Below, in pieces: positions 1 to 7,789 of a DNA stretch of 64,000 nt. Position 1 is the first letter of the stretch, and every line of letters begins with the position of its first letter. The stretch comes from CAYSCZ01 sp051155775. GTDB lineage: Bacteria; Bacteroidota; Bacteroidia; Cytophagales; Cyclobacteriaceae. Below the pieces are notes generated by a model. It had not been told where the DNA came from. It saw only the letters and a list, made by a program, of their open reading frames with translations, and made no database searches. The stretch covers positions 53,789 to 117,788 of the forward strand of contig DAXETV010000028.1 of the NCBI GenBank assembly GCA_051155775.1. The letters run 5' to 3'. Position numbers and translations under genes: made by a program.

Positions 1-966
1 AGGTATTTCATGCTGCAAAGCCATATCAAGACTCTCTTCCAGTGAGGCTACCGGCGCAACAAACTTAAATTCCTTTCTAACCTCCCAGAAACTTCTGGCA
101 AGATCTTCGGCCGTATTGGTTACTGCATCTTTGTTATCTCCGGTTACCATAACAACAGCATGGTTTCTGGGTTCATCCGCCCAGGGATAACCTACCCAAA
201 TGGCTGCATCTATAATGCCTGGTTGTTTTGTTGCCGGCGCCACCCGGGCGTAGAGACTTTTCGCCGGCTCAATCCTGGTACTGGTCTTTTCACCGGGTAG
301 TAATATTGGCACAGGTATCCAGGCTTTATATTGAGGCTTGCCTTCACCATTTTGTATTCTTTCCAAAAGGTTCGTCACCGCTCTTTTTTTTGACTCCAGG
401 GCATCTTCATGGGGCGCCATCCGATAGCAGGTCATTAGGTCCGTATGCTTAGCAAGTTTTGGGGATACGTTTCCGTGGAGGTCCATGCAGGTTGAAATAA
501 TTGTATTTTTTCCAATAACCTTCCTTATTCTTTTGATGTAATCCCCTTCAGGATCATCAAGACCGACTACACTCATAGCGCCGTGGATATCCAAAAATAG
601 GCCATCGTATGGCTTATTTTTTCTTAGCAGTTCCAGTGTTTTATCCACCAGGGATTCATAGGCTTCCCTGGATACAATGCCACCGGGCAGGGCTTTGCCC
701 CTTAGAGTTGGAATCCAATCTGCGCTTTTTATGAGGCTCGAGTCCTGTGAAAAAAACGGATAAGCAGAAAAAATATCCTCCCCTGTTTTGGCATGAAATG
801 CTTCTTCATGGGTAACTGCCGGTGAAAAGGTACTGGATTCTATCCCCAATCCGGCAATAGCAATTTTTGGCAATTTAGTTTTTGAACCATTCTCATCACC
901 CGAGAACTCACACTGGTTAAAAATTATTGTAATTGCGAAAGCCAGCATGTAATTAAAACGCATCAT
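1..966 (-). CDS. M81 family metallopeptidase (MlrC-like), 3' end cut by window edge
   Basis: The reverse frame is open from two consecutive ATG codons (966 and 963) to the window edge, 322 codons, so the C-terminus lies outside. The N-terminus has a hydrophobic segment ending FNQC (about residues 9-19), which could be a signal peptide with a poor lipobox. Downstream come IAIAGLGIESSTFSP, FLDIHGAMSV, CMDLHGNVSPKLA and CYRMAPHED, in the order and spacing of the MlrC/DUF1485 (peptidase M81) family; the D, H and E residues in these blocks are candidate zinc ligands. The family is named after a microcystin-degradation enzyme, but most members have no known substrate. An exported version acting on peptides is an inference. 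Family assignment is fairly secure from motif order; substrate is unknown. Confidence 0.8.
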   Translation of the reverse strand, partial: MMRFNYMLAFAITIIFNQCEFSGDENGSKTKLPKIAIAGLGIESSTFSPAVTHEEAFHAKTGEDIFSAYPFFSQDSSLIKSADWIPTLRGKALPGGIVSREAYESLVDKTLELLRKNKPYDGLFLDIHGAMSVVGLDDPEGDYIKRIRKVIGKNTIISTCMDLHGNVSPKLAKHTDLMTCYRMAPHEDALESKKRAVTNLLERIQNGEGKPQYKAWIPVPILLPGEKTSTRIEPAKSLYARVAPATKQPGIIDAAIWVGYPWADEPRNHAVVMVTGDNKDAVTNTAEDLARSFWEVRKEFKFVAPVASLEESLDMALQHEIP

Positions 967-1452
967 AACTTCGTGATTATTTAAAAAGAAAAGATAATCA
1001 ATAAAAAAGAAAAAGCGATTAAGATGGTTTTTATTAGAAAAGTAATACTTGTAAAAAAATCATGCAAAGGAGCCGGGCCAAGACCGTAAAGCCTTGAGGA
1101 TGGAAGGCTTGGCTGGCGGCAGGCTAATGTGGACGGGGATGCGGCAAGGCTGTGTGGTTAATACTGACTAACGTCAAATTAAGTATTGATTATCAAATAG
1201 TTATAAATGTTCTTTTTCGGGTTAATTTTATCATATTCAAGCAGTTCAATTTGAGGTTAGCTTCTGCAATCAATTTGGAAAAGTCGAAAATGCTAGCTTT
1301 CACCAGCGATTTAGGCTCCAAATCTCACCTCTGATGACTAACGCCAAAATGTGCAATCGAGAACATTTATTATCTTAACTAGTTGGGTAAACCCTTTCAT
1401 GCGGTTGTGATCCTTTTTGAGAGAAAAATCAGGGACAACTATGTAAAGAAAT
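967..1452. other. Non-coding gap with GC-rich element
   Basis: There is no convincing gene in these 486 bases. The 60-codon open frame at 1152-1334 has no recognisable features and overlaps the repeat. The left half holds a GC-rich block (1069-1168) that contrasts with the AT-rich flanks. A near-identical 16-mer, TGACTAACGTCAAATT at 1165-1180 and TGACTAACGCCAAAAT at 1335-1350, brackets about 170 bp. No terminator with a T-tract was found for the flanking genes. Confidence 0.6.
1069..1168 (+). repeat. GC-rich dispersed hairpin element, copy A
   Basis: It begins with the 18-mer GGAGCCGGGCCAAGACCG, which recurs exactly, in reverse orientation, at 32897-32914. Further matching blocks follow in the same order in both copies: GGATGG, GGCGG, GGGGATG, GTGTGGT and CTGAC. 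Copy A can fold: GCCAA (1077-1081) and GCCTT (1091-1095) pair with the continuous arm AAGGCTTGGC (1104-1113), leaving a bulge and a GAGGATGG loop. The class of element is unknown. An integron attC-like site, a miniature mobile element or a structured RNA are all possible. Confidence 0.6.
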
Positions 1453-2793
1453 TCAAAACAAGTGTTGGATCACCTCATCGATCTTTGAGAAGCTCTTGGG
1501 TGTAATGTTAGAATTAAGGTCAGATTTATGCTTTGCTATGGCGATACGTTTAAACCCAAGCTTATCTGCTTCTTTGACTCTCATTTCCAAACGGTTGATG
1601 GTTCGTAGTTCGCCTCCCAATCCTATCTCAGCAGCAAAGCACACACTTTGGTGAATGGGTATTTCCTCATAGGACGAAATAATTGAGCAGCATACAGCCA
1701 AATCCAATGCAGGGTCGTCCACTCTTATTCCGCCTGCTATATTCAAAAATACGTCCTGCTGCCCTAGCCGGTACCCAACCCGCTTTTCCAATACCGCCAG
1801 AAGCATATTCATTCTTTTCGGATCATAGCCGGTGCAGCTTCTCTGGGGTGTACCGAAGGTGGCAGGACTAACCAGGGACTGGACTTCGATCATCAAAGCC
1901 CTGTTTCCTTCCAGGGTCACACCAATTGCCACCCCGCTTACTTTTTCACTCCTTGAAGAAATGAGTACCTCTGATGGATTTTCCACTGCTTTCATCCCTG
2001 CGGTTGTCATCTCATAAATTCCCAATTCTGAGGCTGGTCCAAAGCGGTTTTTTAAGGTCCGGATAATTCGATAATTGTGGTGGCGGTCACCTTCAAACTG
2101 AAGCACTGTATCCACCATATGTTCCAGGATTTTTGGTCCGGCAATTGAGCCTTCTTTGGTGATATGTCCAACCAGTATAAATGGAATCTCGGATGCTTTG
2201 GCGAATTCCATTATTTTATTGGTGCATTCCCGTATTTGAGATACGCTGCCTGAACCTGCCTGGATATCTGAGGTGGATAACGTTTGAATGGAATCAATAA
2301 CTACAAGACCCGGGCCTACTGCATCAATCTGATAAAAAATATTCTCCATAGAAGTTTCTGTGAATAGAAAGCACTGTTCATGAAGGCTGCCTAAACGCTC
2401 GGCACGCATCCTTATCTGGCTTTCGCTTTCCTCCCCTGAAATATAAAGTGTGGTAATGGCCCTTAAATTCAAGGCAAGCTGAAGCAGGAGCGTAGACTTA
2501 CCAATACCCGGTTCGCCTCCCAATAATATCAAAGAACCCTGGACTATTCCACCGCCGAGTGTACGGTTGAGTTCTGTATCCATACAATCAACCCGGTCGT
2601 GTTGATCGTAGCGAACATTGGTAATGGGAACAGGTTTATTTTTTTCCTCGCGTTTAGCCGGACTATTTTTTTCTTTTAGCAGGACTTCCTCTACATAACT
2701 GTTCCATTCCCCACAGCTTGGGCATTTACCTATCCATTTCGGGGATTGGGCACCACATTTCTGACAAAAAAAGGCCGTTCTAGCTTTTGACAA
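1453..2793 (-). CDS. radA: DNA repair protein RadA (Sms)
   Basis: RadA is a RecA-like DnaB-type helicase that processes branched recombination intermediates in the cytoplasm. The 446-residue product has normal family length. An N-terminal C4 zinc finger (Cys10, 13, 24, 27; CQKCG and CPSCGEW) comes first, then a Walker A GGEPGIGKST near residues 92-101, the diagnostic KNRFG motif in the middle, and a Lon-protease-like C-terminal domain. The ATG at 2793 lies 3 bp after the stop of the LytTR regulator gene, so radA looks like the last gene of a kinase-regulator-radA transcript. That link of a repair gene to a membrane sensor is unusual, though it may be simple packing. Identification is very secure. 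Confidence 0.97.
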   Translation of the reverse strand: MSKARTAFFCQKCGAQSPKWIGKCPSCGEWNSYVEEVLLKEKNSPAKREEKNKPVPITNVRYDQHDRVDCMDTELNRTLGGGIVQGSLILLGGEPGIGKSTLLLQLALNLRAITTLYISGEESESQIRMRAERLGSLHEQCFLFTETSMENIFYQIDAVGPGLVVIDSIQTLSTSDIQAGSGSVSQIRECTNKIMEFAKASEIPFILVGHITKEGSIAGPKILEHMVDTVLQFEGDRHHNYRIIRTLKNRFGPASELGIYEMTTAGMKAVENPSEVLISSRSEKVSGVAIGVTLEGNRALMIEVQSLVSPATFGTPQRSCTGYDPKRMNMLLAVLEKRVGYRLGQQDVFLNIAGGIRVDDPALDLAVCCSIISSYEEIPIHQSVCFAAEIGLGGELRTINRLEMRVKEADKLGFKRIAIAKHKSDLNSNITPKSFSKIDEVIQHLF

Positions 2794-2796
2794 GGG

Positions 2797-3510
2797 TTAT
2801 AAAATTTGATTTACCCCTAACTTCTGCAGAACTTCACGTTTATAGTTTCTGCCAATAGGAATGTGATGCTTTCCAATTTCAATTTCTGAGGCTGAATAAG
2901 CATCAATCTTATCTTTGGAAACGATGAATGAACGATGAACTCGAACAAATTTTTCATCGGATAGCTTGAGCTCCATGTAGCTTATTTTTTGATGAGTGAC
3001 AATCTCTTTATTTTCAGTAGCCACCTTTACGTAATCCTTGATGCTTTCAATATACAGTATTTCTGATAACCTGACCTTCACCATCTTCTTGTCCACTTTG
3101 AAATAAATAAAAGGATCATTGGCCTCGGAAACATTCTGACTGGAGTATTGATTGGTATTATTGTCCAAATATTTATTAACCGCCTTCAGAAACCTTTCAA
3201 AGGGAATGGGTTTTAGCAGATAATCCACGGCTTCGAGTTCAAACCCTTCTAAAGCGTACTCACGGTAGGCTGTGGTAAATATGACCTTAGGAGGGTTGGT
3301 AAGTGTTTTTAAAAGGTTAATGCCGGTAAGTTTTGGCATTTGAATATCAAGAAAAACTAAATCCACTGTATTCACCTGAAGAAATTCAAAGGCTGAGATA
3401 GCGTTCCTAAAGGATTTTTCCAGGGAAATTATCTCTATACGCTCAATGTAAGCGGTAAGCACTTCTACGGCTAGCGGTTCATCATCAACGATAATACAAT
3501 TAATGTTCAT
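2797..3510 (-). CDS. LytTR-family response regulator
   Basis: This is a two-domain response regulator of 237 residues. The receiver domain (about 1-120) has the acidic pair Asp9/Asp10, the phospho-acceptor Asp55 in LDIQMP, a conserved Thr in FTTAYREY and the Lys of LLKPIPF. The C-terminal LytTR DNA-binding domain (about 130-235) includes FVRVHRSFIVS and HIPIGRNYK. Its start overlaps the kinase stop by 4 bp (ATGA), so the two are probably translationally coupled and form one signalling pair. The target genes cannot be read from sequence; LytTR regulators in this phylum often act on neighbouring genes. The family call is secure. Confidence 0.95.
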   Translation of the reverse strand: MNINCIIVDDEPLAVEVLTAYIERIEIISLEKSFRNAISAFEFLQVNTVDLVFLDIQMPKLTGINLLKTLTNPPKVIFTTAYREYALEGFELEAVDYLLKPIPFERFLKAVNKYLDNNTNQYSSQNVSEANDPFIYFKVDKKMVKVRLSEILYIESIKDYVKVATENKEIVTHQKISYMELKLSDEKFVRVHRSFIVSKDKIDAYSASEIEIGKHHIPIGRNYKREVLQKLGVNQIL

Positions 3511-4580
3511 GCGGCTAATTTACTTTTGGAAGATAGGTTGATTTTTAATATTACCAGGTAAACATCCTTTTCATCGAAAGTTTTCAGCTCGTGGCTGTTT
3601 GGATATATCAGGTCAAGTCTTCTTTTTACATTTTTTAAGCCGATGCCTTCATTGTTATTGGTTTGGTTGTTTCCATTACCGCCTTTACTATTTTCTACTT
3701 TCAGGGTGAAATTATTGTCTTTAAGGGATAAATCAATGGATATCCAGGAATGATGGATCTCCTCGCTTACACCATGCTTAAAGCAGTTTTCAACAAACGG
3801 TAGGATGAGCATAGGCGCTATCTGTTTATTCTCAATGCCGCCTTCTATATTCAAACTAAATTCCAGCTTGTCACCATACCTTATTTTTTCAATATCAATG
3901 TAATTATTTATAAAGTCCACCTCCTTTTGTAAGTCTACGGTATCGGCATTGCACTCATAAAGCATATAATTAATCAAATCCGATAATTTCAGGACCATTT
4001 CTGGTGCCTGGTCTGATTTTTTTAGCGTTAAGGCATAAAGGTTATTCAGCGTGTTAAATAAGAAATGTGGGTGGATTTGAGTTTTCAGAAATTTAAGCTC
4101 AGCTTGTAGTTTTTCTTTTACCAACACTTGCTGGTCCTCCCGGTTTTTAATCCAATATTTAAGCAGTTTAATGGCACCGGCTATAAATACAACCGGATAG
4201 ATGCTAACGATAGATTTCAGGATTTTTAACCAGTAAAAAAGTGGGTACAGCTCTAGTCCCTGGGGGTAATAAAGCGGATATTCAACATAATAAGTAATTG
4301 TACGCTGTATTATGCCTGCAACCATGACGGATATCGTAAACCACAAAAAAAACTCTTTATACCTGCTTTTGAGTAAATAATTTGGCATTAAATAATAAAT
4401 GCTGAAGTAAGTTGCCAGAATCTTAACAGGCAGGTAAATGCCTTCCAGGAAAGCATATTTCAGGTAATTTTCATCAAAGCTGCCATAAAGGGTAACATAA
4501 AAGATATAATAAAATAGCCAAAAAGCTATATGCTGGATAATCCTTGAATTAAAAACACCGGGTAATGTAGCAGCCGACAT
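3507..4580 (-). CDS. LytS/YehU-type sensor histidine kinase
   Basis: A 357-residue membrane kinase. The first ~145 residues carry about four hydrophobic segments with no large extracytoplasmic domain. A short coiled coil then leads to the His_kinase domain (PF06580 type), with QIHPHFLFNTLNN where His172 is the expected phosphorylation site, an N-box LPFVENCFKHG, and GIGLKNVKRRL of the ATPase domain. It would phosphorylate the regulator encoded just downstream. The absence of a sensor domain suggests that it senses something in the membrane or through a partner, which is inference. It opens a likely three-gene operon with the regulator and radA. Confidence 0.93.
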   Translation of the reverse strand: MSAATLPGVFNSRIIQHIAFWLFYYIFYVTLYGSFDENYLKYAFLEGIYLPVKILATYFSIYYLMPNYLLKSRYKEFFLWFTISVMVAGIIQRTITYYVEYPLYYPQGLELYPLFYWLKILKSIVSIYPVVFIAGAIKLLKYWIKNREDQQVLVKEKLQAELKFLKTQIHPHFLFNTLNNLYALTLKKSDQAPEMVLKLSDLINYMLYECNADTVDLQKEVDFINNYIDIEKIRYGDKLEFSLNIEGGIENKQIAPMLILPFVENCFKHGVSEEIHHSWISIDLSLKDNNFTLKVENSKGGNGNNQTNNNEGIGLKNVKRRLDLIYPNSHELKTFDEKDVYLVILKINLSSKSKLAA

Positions 4581-4765
4581 AGATCTAAATTAACACCTAT
4601 AAACCAGATTTCTGAAATATTTCGATAGAAAGCGGGTATCATTAAATTAATGATGCTGCTATGTGGCATGGTATAACCAACTATAATAGCTATTTATCTG
4701 CCCGTTCGTTAAATAATTGCACTCGGATGATTATATCGATGCTATTGCCATTGGCCTATCTATCG

Positions 4766-5209
4766 TTAGATTTCCTTAAAAAACTTCTTATAACGAGGTA
4801 TACGATATAAAAACTGTAGGTACAATGCCGGGGCCATCAATAGTGTTAGCACTTGATTATGACAGAAAAAGTTGATGTCATCAAAAATTTTAGAATTGTT
4901 ACCATCAGCTTTAAGCACTTTGTGGGTGTGCTCCCAAAAACTTAAAAAGAATGGCAACTTTATCCCCTTATCCACAAAGGTGAAACCTCCTTCATCAGTA
5001 TGGTCATGCGTGATTTCACTGGTCCATTGCTGCTTAAAGAATATAAAATTCAATTCAAGTGACACGATATCACCTTTTTGGCAGCCATCAAATCTTTTGA
5101 GTTTCACCGGTGGAAAGGGTGGATTAAGATACATAAAGAGTTTTTGATTGAAGTTTTCCCTGATCTTTAAAAAATTGCTGGCAACGGGCGTCTCTATTAT
5201 TATCCTCAC
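4766..5209 (-). CDS. SRPBCC-like ligand-binding protein
   Basis: A 147-residue protein with the look of the SRPBCC (START/Bet v1-like) fold: an N-terminal strand IIIETPVASN, a central block FFKQQWTSEITHDHTDEGGFTFVDKG and a C-terminal helix ending RIPRYKKFFKEI. No catalytic residues are evident. Such proteins bind hydrophobic ligands, and this one's ligand is unknown. The start is GTG at 5209, only 3 bp after the mazG stop; the next in-frame ATG would remove the first strand, so GTG is preferred. It probably shares a transcript with mazG. The fold call is moderate, the function unknown. Confidence 0.6.
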   Translation of the reverse strand: MRIIIETPVASNFLKIRENFNQKLFMYLNPPFPPVKLKRFDGCQKGDIVSLELNFIFFKQQWTSEITHDHTDEGGFTFVDKGIKLPFFLSFWEHTHKVLKADGNNSKIFDDINFFCHNQVLTLLMAPALYLQFLYRIPRYKKFFKEI

Positions 5210-5212
5210 TTC

Positions 5213-6022
5213 TTAAATTTCTTTTTTTGCTTGCTCCCAGTATTTATCCATCTCCTGAAGGGACATTTGTGTAATCATTTTATCATTATTTTTTGATGCC
5301 CGCTCTATATAGTTAAATCTTTTAATGAACTTTTTATTAGTTTTTTCCAATGCTTCCTCTGGGTTTATTCCAACAAATCTTGCATAATTCACCAGGGAAA
5401 AAAGCAGGTCACCAAACTCTTTTGCTGCTTCTTCCTGTTTACTTCCTTGATCTATTTCCCGCTTAAACTCTTCCATCTCCTCTTTGACCTTGTCCCATAC
5501 CTGTTCACTTTTTTCCCAGTCAAACCCCACACCACGTGCTTTTTCCTGTATGCGCATAGCTTTAATCAATGAAGGTAAGGATTGCGGCACACCGCCAAGG
5601 ACTGAGGCCTCTCTCCCCTTTTCCTTCAATTTTATTTTTTCCCAGTTCTCTTTAACCGTATTTTCGTCCTGGGCAATGATATCTCCATAAATATGCGGAT
5701 GACGCTCAATCAATTTATCACATATGCCATGGGTCACGGTTTCAATATCAAAAGCATCGCTTTCTGAGGCTATTCGTGAATAGAATACGATATGAAGCAA
5801 GAGATCACCCAACTCCTTTTTTATCTCTTTCACATCACCCGCTAAGATGGCATCTGAGAGTTCATATGTCTCTTCTATTGTGAGGTGACGGATGCTTTCC
5901 ATTGTTTGCTTTTTATCCCAGGGGCATCGCTCCCGAAGCTCATCCATTATGGTCAGGAGCCTGTCGAATGCTTCTAACTTTCCAGATCGTTTTGTATCCT
6001 GCATTACTTCAGATTTATTCAT
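5213..6022 (-). CDS. mazG: Nucleoside triphosphate pyrophosphohydrolase MazG
   Basis: MazG hydrolyses non-canonical and excess NTPs to NMP and pyrophosphate, a house-cleaning role. The 269-residue protein shows two MazG domains. The first has LRERCPWDKKQTMESIRHLTIEE (split here as LRERCPWDKKQ and LTIEETYEL) with the metal-binding pattern ELGDLLLHIVF. The second has KEEMEEFKRE and KEFGDLLFSLVNYAR. The length matches E. coli-type two-domain enzymes. It precedes the SRPBCC gene by 3 bp and is divergent from a small Cys-rich membrane protein gene. Identification is secure. Confidence 0.95.
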   Translation of the reverse strand: MNKSEVMQDTKRSGKLEAFDRLLTIMDELRERCPWDKKQTMESIRHLTIEETYELSDAILAGDVKEIKKELGDLLLHIVFYSRIASESDAFDIETVTHGICDKLIERHPHIYGDIIAQDENTVKENWEKIKLKEKGREASVLGGVPQSLPSLIKAMRIQEKARGVGFDWEKSEQVWDKVKEEMEEFKREIDQGSKQEEAAKEFGDLLFSLVNYARFVGINPEEALEKTNKKFIKRFNYIERASKNNDKMITQMSLQEMDKYWEQAKKEI

Positions 6023-6111
6023 TATTCGTTATTAACTGTAAACTATTACCTTTATTTTCGTTGTTTAAAGATGAAAAGAATATTTAGAATAGAAGAAATA
6101 ATTATCGATAT

Positions 6112-6342
6112 ATGACAACTATACTGCTCGGAATTGGATTTATAGCCTTGTTTTTCATTTTGATGTCTGTTCGGTTATTATTTTTAAAAAACGGCGAATT
6201 CAAAGGCACCTGCGCATCTCAAAATCCTTATTTAAATAAAGAAGGCACCACATGTGGCTACTGCGGAAAAACAGTGAAACAAGGTGAAGACTGTAATAAT
6301 AAAGACTCTGAAGTAAATAAAGTCCTGGCTAAGTTCAGTTAA
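6112..6342 (+). CDS. Small single-pass membrane protein with Cys motifs
   Basis: A 76-residue protein with one N-terminal membrane helix (about residues 4-26), then a soluble tail with four cysteines: GTCASQN, TTCGYCGK and EDCNN. The CxxC pair plus two single cysteines could bind iron-sulfur or another metal. The layout recalls NqrM (DUF539), a small maturation factor of the Na+-translocating NADH:quinone reductase, but no nqr genes are nearby and the Cys spacing is not clearly the same. It is probably a real gene: strong hydrophobic start, coding-like sequence, and space between divergent mazG and glmM. Function not established. Confidence 0.7.
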   Translation: MTTILLGIGFIALFFILMSVRLLFLKNGEFKGTCASQNPYLNKEGTTCGYCGKTVKQGEDCNNKDSEVNKVLAKFS

Positions 6343-6362
6343 TTCTCCTCAGTATAATTATT

Positions 6363-6370
6363 TATCTTTG
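6363..6370 (+). promoter_or_regulatory. Candidate -7 element for glmM
   Basis: TATCTTTG matches the Bacteroidota -7 consensus TAnnTTTG exactly and lies 26 bp before the TTG start of glmM, giving a leader of about 20 nt. No clear TTG or TTTG -33 box is seen at the expected distance, so this is a single-box match. Confidence 0.4.
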
Positions 6371-6396
6371 CCTTCCTTTATTAAAACGGGGATGGC

Positions 6397-7782
6397 TTGA
6401 CACTAATAAAATCAATTTCAGGAATAAGGGGTACAATCGGAGGTTCAATTAACGAATCACTCACTCCCTTTGATATTGTTAAATTTTCATCGGCATTTGC
6501 TTCCTGGCTCCACCAAAAAACTGACAAAAAAACGATTGTGATGGGTAGAGACGCGAGGTTGTCTGGCGAAATGGTCTCAAACCTCGTCAGTTCCACATTT
6601 ATTGCTATGGGATTTGATGTTGTAGACCTGGGATTATCCACAACACCAACAGTGGAGATAGCTGTGACAGACCAGCAAGCTGCTGGCGGGGTGATCATTA
6701 CAGCCAGCCATAACCCCATGCAGTGGAATGCACTAAAGTTACTCAATGAAAGTGGAGAATTTATATCCGCCAAAGATGGTCAGGACCTCCTCGAAATAAC
6801 TGATGAAGCGCACAACTTCGTTGGGATAAATAAGCTTGGGAAGCTAATCAGGCGAAACGATTATATTGATATTCATATTGAAAAAATACTAAACCTTGAT
6901 CTGGTTGATGTTGAAGCTATTAAAAGACGGAAATTTAAGATAGCCGTTGACGCGGTTAATTCCACCGGAGGCATAGCAGTTCCCCGGTTATTGAAAGCAC
7001 TTGGCGTGGATGAGGTGACGGAATTTTACTGCGAACCAACGGGACATTTTCCACATAACCCAGAACCTTTACCAGACAATATTACACACATTTGTAATGA
7101 AATCGATAAAGGCAAATTTGATCTGGGCATTGTTGTCGATCCGGATGTTGACCGCCTGGCATTGATTTGCGAAGATGGTACCCCTTTTGGTGAAGAATAC
7201 ACACTTGTTTCAGTGGCTGATTACGTACTGAAAAATAATCCGGGAAATACTGTTAGCAATTTGTCCTCCACCAGGGCCTTAAAAGATATAACCATAAAAA
7301 ACGGTGGCACCTACCTTCCCTCTGCTGTTGGAGAGGTTAATGTGGTGGAAAAAATGAAGGGATGTGATGCCGTTATAGGTGGTGAAGGTAATGGCGGAAT
7401 TATTTATCCGGTGCTGCACTATGGCAGGGACGCGCTGGTTGGAATAGCCTTATTTCTTTCCCACCTGGCAAATTTCGGCAAGAGTGCCTCCATGCTACGT
7501 TCTACTTATCCTAATTACCACATCTCAAAAAATAAGATTGAGCTGACCCCAGCGCTAGATGTAGACAAAGTTCTATCAGCAGTTAAAGAAAAATACAAAA
7601 AATCTGACCTTGTAACCATCGATGGGGTAAAAATCAACTTTGAAAGAGAGTGGGTACATCTTAGAAAATCAAATACAGAGCCAATAATCAGGATTTATTC
7701 AGAATCTGATACTCAGGCCACTGCCGAACATTTGGCGAACAAAATCATCTCTGATATTAAAGAAATCATTAATAACAAATAG
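6397..7782 (+). CDS. glmM: Phosphoglucosamine mutase GlmM
   Basis: GlmM interconverts glucosamine-6-phosphate and glucosamine-1-phosphate on the way to UDP-GlcNAc for peptidoglycan and LPS. The 461-residue protein has all four phosphohexomutase signatures: the phosphoserine loop TASHNP (Ser104), the metal loop DPDVDRL, the sugar loop GGEGNGG and the phosphate-binding RKSNTEPIIRIY. It starts with TTG at 6397; the nearby ATG at 6392 runs into a stop after two codons, and MTLIKSISGIRGT is the usual N-terminus in this phylum, so TTG is accepted. Separation of GlmM from other phosphohexomutases rests on overall similarity and is likely rather than proven. Confidence 0.9.
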   Translation: MTLIKSISGIRGTIGGSINESLTPFDIVKFSSAFASWLHQKTDKKTIVMGRDARLSGEMVSNLVSSTFIAMGFDVVDLGLSTTPTVEIAVTDQQAAGGVIITASHNPMQWNALKLLNESGEFISAKDGQDLLEITDEAHNFVGINKLGKLIRRNDYIDIHIEKILNLDLVDVEAIKRRKFKIAVDAVNSTGGIAVPRLLKALGVDEVTEFYCEPTGHFPHNPEPLPDNITHICNEIDKGKFDLGIVVDPDVDRLALICEDGTPFGEEYTLVSVADYVLKNNPGNTVSNLSSTRALKDITIKNGGTYLPSAVGEVNVVEKMKGCDAVIGGEGNGGIIYPVLHYGRDALVGIALFLSHLANFGKSASMLRSTYPNYHISKNKIELTPALDVDKVLSAVKEKYKKSDLVTIDGVKINFEREWVHLRKSNTEPIIRIYSESDTQATAEHLANKIISDIKEIINNK

Positions 7783-7789
7783 CCTAGAT

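Noticed and set aside
228..452. 74-codon plus-strand frame
   Set aside because: It lies inside the clearly coding reverse-strand M81 peptidase gene and is its shadow.
1185..1196. ATTGATTATCAA shared with 16714-16725
   Set aside because: A 12-mer of low complexity shared in two AT-rich gaps is not significant enough alone to claim a regulatory repeat.
1152..1334. 60-codon open frame in the gap beside the GC-rich element
   Set aside because: It has no recognisable domain, starts inside the end of the element and is no longer than expected by chance in this sequence.
4968..4976. TTATCCACA inside the SRPBCC gene, as an origin signal
   Set aside because: Single site within coding DNA with no cluster or AT-rich block; probably chance. 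The same holds for 6634-6642 in glmM.
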